Part shown: positions 1 through 12,640 of the stretch, one piece after another
Layout of the letters: every line of letters begins with the position of its first letter
Numbering within the stretch: the stretch's first letter is position 1
NCBI GenBank assembly: GCA_013398615.1
Contig: VZSR01001685.1
Location: 27,743,390 to 27,807,389, forward strand
From: Brachypodius melanocephalos
Taxonomy: Eukaryota; Chordata; Aves; Passeriformes; Pycnonotidae
DNA length: 64,000 nucleotides
Direction of reading: 5' to 3'
Program-made: the position numbers and the translations under genes
The notes under the pieces: generated by a model
Told to the model about the DNA's origin: nothing
Databases searched by the model: none
What the model saw: only the letters and a program-made list of their open reading frames with translations

Positions 1-3000
1 TTATTATGTCTGAAAGGGACCTGAGACCAAGAAGGTGAATCACATGCTAACAATAGGGAACTTACCTAGTCTTGCCCTCAAGGTGGCAAACCACCTTATC
101 ACTAGAGAAGGAAACGATCCTAAAGGAAAAGAAAATAATAAGGAAAAAATATGAGTAGAATAACAAAGATATGATCTTGCTTTCAATATCAGATGTGGAG
201 TCTGTGAGAGTTTCTAAGATGCTGAATTCTCTTTAATAATCATTAAAAGGTAGACTAACATTGAGCAGGTGGTGAAGGTTATCTGTGTTACATTGACAAT
301 GTTCGGAGCAAAGGATTGAAAAAAAATCCCAGGTTACCATGAAATTCTGACAGCAATTTAGTTAAATAAAATATAAAAGAAAAAAACCCAACCCTAACCT
401 TTCTGGAAAAACTCAGCACTTAATTACAGTCAGTAGCTATCTGCCTAAGCTGCCTAAGTGAAAGAGAAGGCAAATGTTTACCATAAAGTGCTTAAAATTT
501 GGAGATTATTTTAAAAACTATATTGTTAAAAGACCAGAAGAGAGGTTTCTATTACTGTTAGTCAAACAAAAAAACACAACCACAAACCAAACAAACAGGG
601 AAAAAATCAACAAAAAACAAGAACAGAAAGTTATATATCAGCCTTAGGAAGTTAACACTCAAGGTAAATAACACAAACCTTTTATTTTAATAAAATTTAT
701 AGACATTATTCACAGAATTGGTTTTGCTAAGGCAAATCAATACTGAAATAGTGCACTTTTAGAAAACACAGAAATCAATCAGTGTAAAGATACGCAGAAT
801 TTTCTTTTTAAAATGAAATATATAGTTGAAAGATCTAAGCATCAGAAAATGCAGAAATAATTTGAATAATTAAAAAGCAGCCTATCATAAGACATGCCAT
901 ATTGGAAGGAAACTGACTGTCCATCAGAAGTGTATATAGATATAAAATATCTCAGGATGCATGACATATATATGACTGTGATGTGTCCATCATAGTGCTC
1001 ACATGATCTTAGCAAGCTTTACAAGGGATGTTAAGATGAGAAAGGATCATCAGTCATCAATCCTGATTTCCTGCATGATAAAGGGCTTAGCATTTTCAAA
1101 GTGCATACATAATTTAGAAACATATAGGCTGTGGGGTTCTCGTTAGATGCCCGACTCCTACTGATTCCGCATTTGATAAATGACACTGAGTATCTTAAAT
1201 CTCCAAGGTCCAGATCCTCAAAGCCACTTTGGAAGCTAATTCCCCCTACAATCAAAGAAAATCAAACGTCTAAATGTCTTTGAGGACCTGGGCCTAACCC
1301 ATTTTTGAAAAATTTGCCCTTTATGTCTCTCTTGATAAAGATAGGTGTAGTTAAATGAGGGGCCATTTTCATTTTCCTTTATAAGGAGCTGATAATGCAG
1401 GCACTTGTCTTTAAGCATTCATCCAGGAAGTGGATAACTTGGAATCAGCCCTCTCCTCAGTCTGAGGATATTCTCATTACATCTTCTGCCTCCCAAGAGG
1501 ATGCCCTAAGCAGTGCTCTCAGCTAAGCTGTATCCTACACTACCCAGGAGAGGATGCATTACATGCTGGTTTTTACCCAGCTGCCCTGTCGTGAAGAACA
1601 GAGAATTCAAGATTTTGGGACAGAGAGGGGAAAAAAAAAGCAGAAACATGGCAGAAACATTTGCAGAAAGAGGATCCTGGTCCTTGCTTGAGTCATCAGT
1701 CCTCATCTATGCTAGTGATGTATTATGGCAAATGTGGCTGGGAATGTGGGAGCAGCCTTTTCCCAGCTATCAGGATAGTACCTCAGCCATGGGGCTGTTT
1801 TATAAAAGAGAATTATCACCAGCACTAGCACAGTCACAGGGCCTGCCTCCTGTGTGCAGATCCTGCTCTTTCTCTCAAAAGTTTAAACACCTGTTTTCAA
1901 GGGACAATAACAGCCCATGGATTTCAAGCAGGATATCTGAGCAAGCCTCCAAATCCTTGAGTAGAGGCACAAGTGCTTTCTTTTAAGAGGGTGTTTTTCA
2001 TTGACATTTTTCTACTGTCAGCTGTTACTAACTTCAGGTGCCTCCTTGCTAAATTAGCCCAACCTTCTGATTCCCACTCTGAGGAAATGCACCGAGACAA
2101 ACACAGAACCCTGGGCTCCATTCTACAAGACAGTGTGTGGGCATGGCTGGTACTGCACCATAAATACACCTTGTCTCTCCTGTCTCTCTCTCATTTCCCT
2201 CCGTGATCAGGATAAACAAGGAAAAAAGCAAAGAACCTACAGAGTGTTCCAATTAATAAAAATCTGGATGGGAAAGTCCTGTACTGTTATTCTTCTGCCA
2301 GAACAGCACTAACATACTCTGCTTAGAAAAATCAACAGTAGGCTTTAGGCAAGACATATAAGCAAGCCACAACAGGCCTGACCCTACAGTTATCCTATGA
2401 TTTATAGTCTTCTTACAGCAATGTACTGTATTTGACACTGGCTAAGGGGTTAATCAGTTCTGAGCATTGGCTTGGTAATAGGGTCCTGCCCTCAGGGTCT
2501 ATTCAATCAATCAGAGTTGTCCAATGCTGTAATGCCTCAGTTCTGTGTGTAGGCAGATGAGCGTGCTGTCATTCAGCATTCTGGAGGTATATGGGCTTTG
2601 GGAAGCTTAGTGGAAATTCCACCTACACCAGGGCTGTCAAGCTCACTCCATGGAGAGCACTGACTATAAGAAGTGAGGTGACTGTGTTGAAAAAGGGGTC
2701 ACTAACTTCTCTGAGGGCAGCCTGAAGCCTTGGACCTGCTGAGAACAGGAAGTTACTGCCATTTTTAAGAACAAAAATGCTTGCCCTCATCCTCTTTAGA
2801 AGGAATTGTTCTTCAGGCCTTGTTGCAAAGGAAATTTTTCATCTTGAGCAATACAAAGGAAAATTGCTATTAAGTTGAATACATTTCTCCCCCAAAATAA
2901 CCCAAAATTCCTGAAAGCATAAGCTCGGGAGGAAAAGGAATCTAGAATACTTCTGTAGAGCACATGAGGGACTAAAGAAAATATGCATATGCTTAAAGGG

Positions 3001-4488
3001 ACATTATGTCAGAACCTGGAAAAAACTAACTTGGGTGTTTCTGTTGTTTTATTGTACAATATGGTGTCCAGCTTGTAAAAGATATATCTCAACCTACCAG
3101 TTCAGTGCTTTATGCAACATTTTAAACAGTTCCTAAAACAAGTAGGGCTGGACCATTGAAGATAACTAGATTGTGTTGCTTAGCTGCATTACCCTCGGGT
3201 GCTGTTGCTGCAGAAGCTGGTATGCATCAAGCTCTCCAGACCAGTGGTCTACCTGGGTTTGTGGATGCCTTTTACCCTGATTTTAAGGGGAATTTGAAGC
3301 AGTATCAGGCATTTGCAGTGCTGGTGGTCCTGCCATCAGCTACCTCCTCCAGGTGACCTTTCAGAATAGCTAGTACTCATAAGATGAGTACCCCCAAAAG
3401 ATTCACACTCTAATAAAACTTACTGCCCTTATAATACGGCACATTCAGACAGTGCTCACATTGTCCAAAACAGCTTGCTACTGTGAAAAAGCAAGGTGTT
3501 TCAGATGTAGAAGTGAGGGTCAGAGCTCCTGCAAAGCAATGAAGGAGGGCATTTTGCTTAAACTTTTTGTTAATAATAATTCACAAGAATACCTGAAGAA
3601 GAATAATAGGTCTCTAAAGGCAGCATTCTTTATTTATCCTAATTATAGTTCTGTATGAGATTACCCAGAAGTAGGTACCAGAGGAAAACTAAAGAAGCTT
3701 TCTGCAGTAATAGTATATATGTGTGAGGTCAAGAGTTTTTTGAAAGGATTCTGAAATACTCTCTGAGCAGGAGAGGAGTGGAAATGTGATCCTTCTCTCT
3801 GGGTGGTAAATAGGAGGTGTAGGAAATTGTGTGTGTGCATATGGGGGAAGGGAGGGATAAACGTTTCTGTTTAGACCTCAGCAGAGCTTTCAGCAGCCAG
3901 TATTTCAAAATAGAAATAGGAACACATTGGACATAACTGCATATGCTTTTTTATTATTATTTTTCAGTGACAAAAGATGACATCATTTACTTAGGTCAAA
4001 GTAGTGATGATGACAGAAAAGCTCATCTCAATACATTCAGCAAGGGGTTTACCATTGGTTTTAAAGGACATAGGTAGAAAATCTGAAATTGGTAGTTAAA
4101 AAAATGTACACATATGCAAAATGTGGGTATTTCAGAGATGGATCAATATAACTTTATTAATATAGACCTACAGAAAGTGCATTTACTTTTGTCCTGAATA
4201 CACAGCACTGTTCATTAGACAAAACAGGTCAGGACACAAGTTTTTCCTCTGCGACAGCAATGTGGAAATGCTCTATCTTGTCCTCTCTAAGTGTCTGTAT
4301 ATTCTCACCACTTCTTGGGTTTGTAGACTGATCATCTCCAAGAATATCTATAACATGTAGGATAAAACACCTCCAAAGGATGCATGGCCAAGTTATAACT
4401 ATTCCTGTTTAAAATATTCCTTCAAAATACAAGAATGATCTAACAAACTAAGTACAGAAAAAGTAAAAGGAATCTTTTTCTTTCTTTC
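1..4488. other. Non-coding AT-rich DNA, no gene seen
   Basis: Both strands carry only short open frames, the longest being 157 codons at 1513-1986 on the plus strand. None has a recognisable domain, a conserved-looking composition or plausible splice structure. An A-rich low-complexity patch lies near 565-625. No repeat family was recognised by eye. It could be intergenic DNA or an intron of a gene whose exons lie outside the window. Confidence 0.7.
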
Positions 4489-4793
4489 NNNNNNNNNNNN
4501 NNNNNNNNNNNNNNNNNNNNNNNNNNNNNNNNNNNNNNNNNNNNNNNNNNNNNNNNNNNNNNNNNNNNNNNNNNNNNNNNNNNNNNNNNNNNNNNNNNNN
4601 NNNNNNNNNNNNNNNNNNNNNNNNNNNNNNNNNNNNNNNNNNNNNNNNNNNNNNNNNNNNNNNNNNNNNNNNNNNNNNNNNNNNNNNNNNNNNNNNNNNN
4701 NNNNNNNNNNNNNNNNNNNNNNNNNNNNNNNNNNNNNNNNNNNNNNNNNNNNNNNNNNNNNNNNNNNNNNNNNNNNNNNNNNNNNNNNNNNNN
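4489..4793. other. Assembly gap (305 N) inside a pyrimidine-rich simple repeat
   Basis: This is a run of 305 undetermined bases. The left flank ends in TTTTTCTTTCTTTC and the right flank resumes with TTTCCTTTTCTC. The gap therefore probably hides a CTTT-type microsatellite that stopped assembly. The non-round length suggests an estimated size. The 129-residue minus-strand frame crossing it is an artefact of reading through N. Confidence 0.95.
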
Positions 4794-7700
4794 TTTCCTT
4801 TTCTCTGTGAATGTTTCAATGTTTTTGTTTTTTTCAAATGCTGTTCACTCTATTTACCACTGGAAGACAGGTGAGCTCAGCTAACATCCATAACCAACAC
4901 AAACTTACTGGGGACAACAGTCACATTATGTAAGGAAGAAACATTTGGTAACATTTCTATTGTTTTAATGTTTTCAAGGCTGGTAGTGTTAAATGTGACC
5001 CCTGAAATTCCAAGGTCATTTCAATGGTTGCTTTCTAGTAGAAGAGGTAAGAGAAAAATAGCAATGTAGTTGCTTCCAGTTTAAGCTCAAGATAATTCAC
5101 CTTTTGTTGAGAGACAGGAATAACAATGTTTTTGTGAATCAAATGGCTATTATTATGATTATTATTAGCATTGAAATATTTAAATCATTCTGTATGAGAA
5201 GAAATGAGGTGGGGGAAAAAATCACTAAATGTAAAAAACACAATTTCTGGACTGTGCCATGCAGGTTTTTTTTAATGTTCAGAAATAATCTGCAATATAC
5301 ATGACCAAACAGATCTATAATGAAGGCAGCATTTTTTACAGGATGCCTTTGACATCTCTTTCTTTGACATCAGCATTGTAATCAGCCACCAGTGCTGCCA
5401 TTTCAGCAGACAGTACAAAATTACCAGTCAAGAGAGAACAAAAGGAGGCAGTTGATCTTTTTATAATGCTTTTAAATGTTACAATTCACAAATGAATGCT
5501 CATGCAGTGCATCATGTAGTACTGCATAGTGCTGTAAAGCTTCATTAACAAATAAAATATTTTTCACCTAACTGCTTTTGAAGGTAGCATCATTTATAAA
5601 CTGGCCATGGCCTGACTATGATGACAAGTCCTGGAGAAAAACATCTTCTCTACCTAAATCAGTTTGCATTTGTTTTGATTTCCAGTGTAAATAAATATTT
5701 AAATTTAAAGCTGCAATATATGGGGGGTTTTCTGTCACAAAAGCTTTCTGTGCAAAACATTCTAACAGCTTTTTCTTCACCATGCATCTGGGTAGGAGAA
5801 TATTGTGCAAATGATGCTGGAGTTTAATTAAAAAAAAACTATCACCACAACAAACATGATTATGTAACAAAAACACTAGACAAGTACTTAATATTTTGTA
5901 TCCAAATGTAAATTTTCCAAAATTTTGCTGCTTTAGGTGTGAAAAAAGTGAATCAAATTAGAAACAGAAAATACTCACAACTCAAGAGTTTCAAAAACAA
6001 CGTTTTTGAATCTTTTATATTTTGTTCATTCAAATTGCTATAATATAGAGGGAACTGGGTTTCAGGAAGTACTGAGAGCTGTCTGCTGTACACTGAGTAT
6101 TTTAATTGCAGCATGATTCAGTAACATATGCTATGATCCACACAGAAACCATTCCAACAATTAAGATGTAAATATGCAGCTGTCATGGCCTTATTGGTCA
6201 GAGTCTTCACTGATGTCCTGAGTCACCACAATCATATAAAAATCTGTTAAGTAATTTCATTGAGTGTATTCTGGCCCACAGTTAAAGCAAGAGGCAAAAT
6301 CCAAAAGGTCTGTGTGAACTTGACCTTCCAAAGATTCTTAGATCGAAATCTAGAGAAGAGTTTAGTCCTAAATGACACATATCAGTCAGACCTCTGAGAG
6401 TTTCTCAAATGCCAGTAAGACCTTAAGCCCTTCTTGCCCTTTGTTGCAAGACCTTGTGCTTCAGAAAAAACATGGAAAAAATAAACCCCACAAACCATAA
6501 TGAATATCAGAAAGGTGGGAAAAATCCTTTCTGTCCATTGGTAGCAGACCTAAAATACATGCTACAAAAATGGCATGAAACCCTCCTTCCATTCCTCTTT
6601 AAATAACAGCTAATTTAACACTCAAAGGTTTCTGAAAGGGAATGTTAGAGAGCCTCCCACACTGCTCACTCTCTACAGGCTGGAGTCCAGATCCTGAGAC
6701 TGCAGCATGCTAGGTCTCTTCTTTGGGGCTGAGGGCTGCTGAATTGAGCTCCTTGCCAACAGGGTGTACAGCACCAAGAGAGACTATCAGACAGGAGACT
6801 GATACCTGATTTAATGTCAGCTGGGGCAACCTTCAGGGTCTGCTGCTGACATTGCCTATATCTCACTGATAACAGTGGCAGCTTAGACACCCAGTATATG
6901 TACAGACACCTGTGTGAAGATACTTAAATGTAGGATTTTAAACTTTGAGTTTACTTTCACTTCTAGCTGAAAAGCTACAAAATGGGACTAAAGAAGCAGT
7001 GACTTTTTTTTTTTCCCCAAAAAAATGCAGTTGATCACAGACACATTTCATAATGCATAAACAACCATAAGTCACTGAGGTAGGAGTGCAAATTGAGATA
7101 CTGCAAATAAAACTGACCACATGAACATGTGTGTCACATAACCAGTACCCATGTGAATAACTCCGAAAATCACAGCAGAGAAGCTGCTCTCTTTCCTTAC
7201 CAAAAGGTTATGCCAGTCTCTAGCTGCAATGCATACAAACTCTTATTTCTTGTCTCATTTGCCTCTCAGATATATAGTATATAACATCTTACATTTTCAT
7301 AATTTCCTGTGTTCTAATGATGCCTTTTAAGTGCCTGGGAAATGGTGACTGAAGGAGAGTCCGTATGAGGAAGCATCCTCATGAGGAGGATGGGACAGTG
7401 ATTCCATTGGCTGTAAACTGTAGGACACAATCCTTCATCCTGATACAGACCACCAAAGCATGTCTGCTCTATGTCCAGCTTTTCCTTAGGAACACACTAA
7501 ATGTTGCTCTTTTTTCTTGAATTTGCAGTTTTCACAGACTGGGACCAATCAATGAGGCTGACAAAGAAGATATTCAATGAGGACATGGTCCTGCTGCAAA
7601 AATTACAGGGCAAAAAATACACAGAAGTAAATGGTTTGCTGAGTCTTTTTACTATTTTAAGATTTACTTATGAACTCTGTTGGATTGAGTCTTCACTAAA

Positions 7701-8553
7701 CTTACAGTACCAAGTAGAAAAATAAAGCTGCTCACAGCTACTTGAGAAGCTGAACAAGCACAAGTGGAAAAGGCCAAAACTTAAACATCAGCGTTTAGGA
7801 AACTAACCATTATTACCTTTAACACTGCTGAAAAATTCATTCCAGACTTGTATCTGGATTCTTACTCACACAAGAAAAATGATTACATTAAGTTTTCTTA
7901 ATATTGTGGTCTTTGTGTAAACGAAATGCGATGTTAAAATGTCACCTATTTGGAAAAAAATGACTTAGTGTATGTTAGACAAGCATATTGACAGAATGAT
8001 ATTTCCTGCCTGAAATCAAAAAGGGATCTCTGTTCCCATGGGAATTTATAAAGCAACTGGAAGAAAATAAATAGCCAGTTGTTAGCTAGGGGGTGTGTGG
8101 TTGAACTTTTCAATAAGGTTTTTCTTATTTTACGATTTTTAGGTGAACTATATTCAATGATAAAATCTCATTTAAGGAGTTGGTTGGAAAGAAGAGGTGA
8201 GTCATTAATTTGTGTATGAGGTTATTCTAGCTCCTTGAGTGATTTCTTTTTTTAAATATTTCTTTGCTCTTTCCAGAATTTCCAACACAATTGCATTTTC
8301 ATTTGTTCAAGAGCTGGAATAGTGCTAAGAACGCTGAAAATTGGGGCTGCTTATCATGCAGTTGTTTACCATGCATAGATAGGCTTACCATGCCTATGTC
8401 TGCTTTCCTGTAGGGATTGGATGGTTTCCTCTGAAGCCCACACAATATTTTCTATCTCTGACTACTGCCTAGGCTAGCTGTGCTTCTCTTATGAAGGTAA
8501 TTAGGTTTTCTGCTAAAAGTTCATATGAAATATATCAGGTGTAAAAAGCTCTA
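4794..8553. other. Non-coding AT-rich DNA, no supported gene
   Basis: No repeat family or coding gene is recognisable. Short frames occur on both strands without motifs. The only exon-like stretch is at 7529-7626, preceded by a pyrimidine tract and AG and followed by GTAAAT. It is discussed as a weak candidate in the findings. Confidence 0.6.
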
Positions 8554-8567
8554 GAGCCCTCTAGTGC
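8554..8567 (-). promoter_or_regulatory. CTCF-like site 1
   Basis: The minus strand reads GCACTAGAGGGCTC. This matches about 12 of 14 positions of the vertebrate CTCF core CCASYAGRKGGCRS, including the invariant AG-GGC part. A second minus-strand match lies 260 bp away at 8814-8827. This is a motif match only; occupancy is unknown. Confidence 0.4.
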
Positions 8568-8813
8568 CTGTCATTCTGCTCCCTGTGTCTCTCCTGAGGA
8601 GCAATTCCACTGATTTCAATGGAGAGATCCATCCAGCCTGCCCATGCATAACTGTGTGCTGCTGCTGTCATCTAAGCTGGCACCACAGCAAGAAAAGCCA
8701 AAATGAGCCTGAAAAGGATGTGGTAAGGCTGTAACTGCTGGAGCTTTGGGATGCTGTGATGGCCCACTCAGCAGTTCTATAAACAGTGCTGTAGTTACCT
8801 GGATGGCTGCACA

Positions 8814-8827
8814 CTGCCCTCTGGAGC
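8814..8827 (-). promoter_or_regulatory. CTCF-like site 2
   Basis: The minus strand reads GCTCCAGAGGGCAG, about 12 of 14 positions of the CTCF core. It has the same orientation as the site at 8554-8567. Paired, same-direction sites are common at real CTCF anchors, but two matches in 64 kb can also arise by chance. Confidence 0.4.
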
Positions 8828-10574
8828 TGTGCTGGCTGGGGAAGAAGAAAATTGTATGTGGTGGTTCTGTAAACTGTATATTGTTTCATTTGTATGGAGG
8901 TTATTGACATAGGGCTTTTCAAGTTGTCTGCTCAGGAGTTTGAATGAGTCTAATTAAAATACAACAACATTTGAAAACAAAAATTGAGAAGGATGTGCTC
9001 AGTGAGATTTGAAAAAAAAACAACAAACGAAAAAAAAGCAGATTATATATACTGCAAGATGCATTGCCTGGTGAGCAAGAATAAAATCTTAATTCTGGAA
9101 TATACTATTGACCACAGAAGTGATAGATCCTAATTACCTGCAGATTGCATTGTCCAGTTTGAAGGAAAAAAAAATCAGTTCTGAAACACTGGACATCTAG
9201 GAAGCAATGCATAAGAAAAGTGGAAGACCATCACCATTTTTGGCCTGCCAACCCTTGACCAGACCCCAGACTCTCAAAGAAAACTAAAGACTTGATTCCT
9301 CTCTCCAAGTCCTTAAAATGTGCCCAAGGGGCTGTTAGACAGCACTGGACAATGGAAAAGAAAACCACTTCCCTGGTCAGAAGCTCTCTTCCAACATATC
9401 ACCCATGCTCATGGAATCAAGAGGGATAGAGACTTCACTGGAAGTACCAATCTTTCATTATTCAAGTACACACATGTACATGCATACTCCAGCAGAATTT
9501 TTCAGTGTACAGTTAAACAAGACCATACATTATACTTTGGCAATAGGGAATCACAAATTTTGTATGCATATTTATAATATTCTTACCTAGACAATAATGA
9601 GCTCCATTTTCTGTTGATGTAGGGGTTTGGAGGAATTAGTTTACAAGGAAGCACAAAAAGGAAAATTATGATTAGGATCTAGGCATTACTAAAGCTACCT
9701 TCTTGCTGTAAGTCTTTGTAATTATACTGTGCTCATATATGTATTTATAACTTGGAGAAATTCCAGTAATTTTTACTTAATTTCACTGGTCAGATCCTAG
9801 ACAGTATCTTTTAGAAGACTAGGAACAAAAAGCATCAGCATTTCTGGTTACAAGGGGAGGGGAATCATCAGCAGTACATACAGCAGTGCCCATCCTTTTG
9901 GAAATGGAGGGGAGGCAGATAGAATTTTATGGAAACACTCAAGATTCTTCATATGCTAAAACCCATTCCTTCTATATTATGAGACACTAATAAAAAGAAG
10001 GGGTTTTGTTTTGTTGTGAACACAATGTATTTTGGAGGTAGGAAACTTCACACATCAGCTCTTGTTCATGTATTGCTTATGACATAGAACAGGACAATTG
10101 CACTTTGAAAATGTGTGGATGTGTATCAGAAGAGTGGAAGAGATGTGCTGAATTGCTCTCATGAGTTAGAGCCAACCGTCATAAAATAGGATGCTCTTGG
10201 TACAGGATGTCCATAATCCAACTGTTGAAAAAACAGGAAGAAGATTAAAGAGGAGACAAAGGGAGGTCTAATCATTAAGACATTGAGTAGTGTTTTGGAG
10301 ACTTGACTTCAAACCTTGAAATGCACTGAAAATGTATATTGGTTTACAAGCATAGAACACAAAATAGTAAGATAAAATCAAGGAAGAATCAAGGCAAAGA
10401 AAGGAGAATGAAAAAAAAAAAAGATACTGGAATGAACTAGAAATTATTTAAGATGGAAACTGGGGCAAAATGGAAGACAGGACACAAGATGGGTATGAAT
10501 AACCTGGACAGTGGTGACTATAGCCTGAAAAACTGCTTGCTATCAGTCTCTACCACAGATCCCTACATGCAGAA
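8828..10574. other. Non-coding AT-rich DNA
   Basis: Short open frames only, for example 85 codons at 9320-9577, with no family resemblance. Small A-runs occur near 9010-9040. No mobile element was recognised. Confidence 0.65.
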
Positions 10575-10608
10575 GGTGCAAATAATGAGCAGGTGCAAAT
10601 AATGAGCA
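10575..10608. repeat. 17-bp tandem duplication
   Basis: The unit GGTGCAAATAATGAGCA occurs twice without interruption (10575-10591 and 10592-10608). The copies are identical, which suggests a recent slippage event in otherwise unique DNA. Confidence 0.9.
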
Positions 10609-12588
10609 GGAAATGAGAGACTTGGAGCCATGCATCAAGCCAAATAATGAAAATACTTCTCTATCACTCTGGAAACATAATTTTAGAGTATTTTTCACCA
10701 TGGCAATCACTCAACAAAAGGCTTTTGACATAATAATGTTCAGTGCTGCAATGCTTAAAAGTCATGCACTCAGCATATTCAAAAAATGGAATTCATAAAG
10801 CTGAGTCAGAGATCCAGCTTTGTCCTACATTGTCTGGAGCAAAAATTAACTCTATAGACTGGGATTCAAGGCAGAAGGTATGTGGAACATAAAGAGGTGT
10901 GATCTCACTGTATCAGAGAGTTTCAGTGTGTCTATAATTCCTTGCCTGCTTTAAACACCTGCTTCACGGTCACTGTTCAGATTTCCAGGTTCCAAGGGCC
11001 TGACAATTTCCTGCTTTGAGACACCAGTTTGCTCCCAGGGTAGTTTAAGCATTTGGCCTTTGACAAAAATGAGAAAAAAGAGACTGTGCAGGACTCGACC
11101 CCGCATGATCCTTTCTGGCCAAATGCCCAAACAAGTATTTACAGGGCAAGGCTCCCACTATCTGGTCTGATCGCCTTTCCCTTTCTGGTTGTAATATATC
11201 TCAGTGATAATAGGAAGACAAGCTAAGTCATGGTCAGATCACTCCAGGGACTGTCGGTGCAGATGCCCTCCTAGAACACAAAAGCTGGATGTGAAAATCC
11301 TCTTACAGTGAGGAGCTAGATCAAAGAGGTCCTTTGGCAAACAGCTGAATTATTAGGCTCTCATGCAAATGCAGCCGGAAGCATCAACTTCCCCTTGCAC
11401 CCATGAAGTTAGATATGATCCCAGGGATTCTAATTAGCTGTTCATCTCCAGGGTCTGACATATGCTGCTTCCTGACAATGTATATATCTGGGGTGTCTCA
11501 TAAACCCCAGGACAATGGAATAAGATTTTCCTAAACTTAAACTCTCAATTCTGGCTAGAAAGCATTTGCATCGTGTGTTTAAGTGGACTCTGACAGTCTG
11601 ACTGTACATCTAGTAAAAATATATGTGAACATGTCTATAAATGCTTTATTCTATCTACACTGTGGATAACAAAAATTGCATAGGCAGCCTAAACTGCACT
11701 TTTAGCTTTTGACTACTTGCCCCTTTTACTGCAAAAGAATACAGTGTGATGCTTCTGGGCAGTAGACTAGAGAGCTGAAAATGTAACAGCATTAATATCA
11801 AAGGGATATAAGAATAATTTAAAACAGTACCTGTGCAATGAGAATTAATAAAATGAAATAAAGAAATAGAAAGATGAAGTGAAAGAAAGCACCCTGAGCA
11901 TTAGAACTTTTGGACTGCTGACTAATTTCCCGTGGGAGGTAATAGGTGGTTGTTTCGCATTTTCATACAAAGTCCAGTCAAATGCAAATGTTCTATATCA
12001 AGTGTTCTGAGATTAAAGAAGAAAATGTACTACTTTTCCATATATGCATCGACTTTCTGTTTCAGTATTTTGAGTAATAACTCAGCTCTCTTAACTTATT
12101 TATAGTGACATAAATCTGTAGGAAATGTATTGACTTACTAAAATTCAGTACCCTATTTTGCAAGGTGCTGAGACCCTCCTCCCCAGCTCTAAGTTTGTAC
12201 ACATAGATTGGAAAAATACAGAAGGTTTTCTGATCTTCACTGCACTTAACATTACAGTTCAAAGGTGATTCGGTGCACAATTGTGTAATACTAAAATTGA
12301 TTTCCTGGCTCAGTGAAAGCAAAAATTACATAGAAATACTACAAATGAAACCCAAGACCATTTCTCTATTTGAGATGTGAGTTAATTAGCAGATACCATG
12401 TTTTCTATAATTTTCTGAAATAAAGGAAAAGATTGCTTGGTTAATAAGTTCAAAAATAGAACAGAATTAGTGACATTCTGGGCTATACATAAGGAGTTTG
12501 AGAATGTTCCAGAATTTTCCAATGAAAACCGTAGAGCCTTCCACAAAATATCAACTTCTTTCAAATTAGTTCTTCAAGGAAAATATTG
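10609..12588. other. Non-coding DNA with an enhancer-like block
   Basis: No gene was recognised. The stretch 10,970-11,500 is less AT-rich than its surroundings and is free of repeats that I recognise. It contains an octamer ATGCAAAT at about 11,364 and a TAATTAG homeodomain-type core at about 11,431. This makes it a candidate conserved non-coding element, but conservation cannot be tested here. Confidence 0.4.
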
Positions 12589-12640
12589 TTGGGGTTAAAT
12601 ATTTATCAATCCTGTTTGGGTTAAATATTTATCAACATTT
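12589..12640. repeat. 26-bp tandem repeat, two copies
   Basis: Copy 1 (12589-12614) and copy 2 (12615-12640) share the core GGGTTAAATATTTATCAA. They differ at a few positions at their ends. A third partial start, TGGGGTTGAT, follows directly. This is a small local minisatellite. Confidence 0.9.

Noticed and set aside
1513..1986. 157-codon plus-strand frame
   Set aside because: The longest frame in the distal region, but with no recognisable family, no splice context and a chance-level length for the amount of sequence.
4448..4837. 129-codon minus-strand frame
   Set aside because: Mostly unknown residues across the N-gap.
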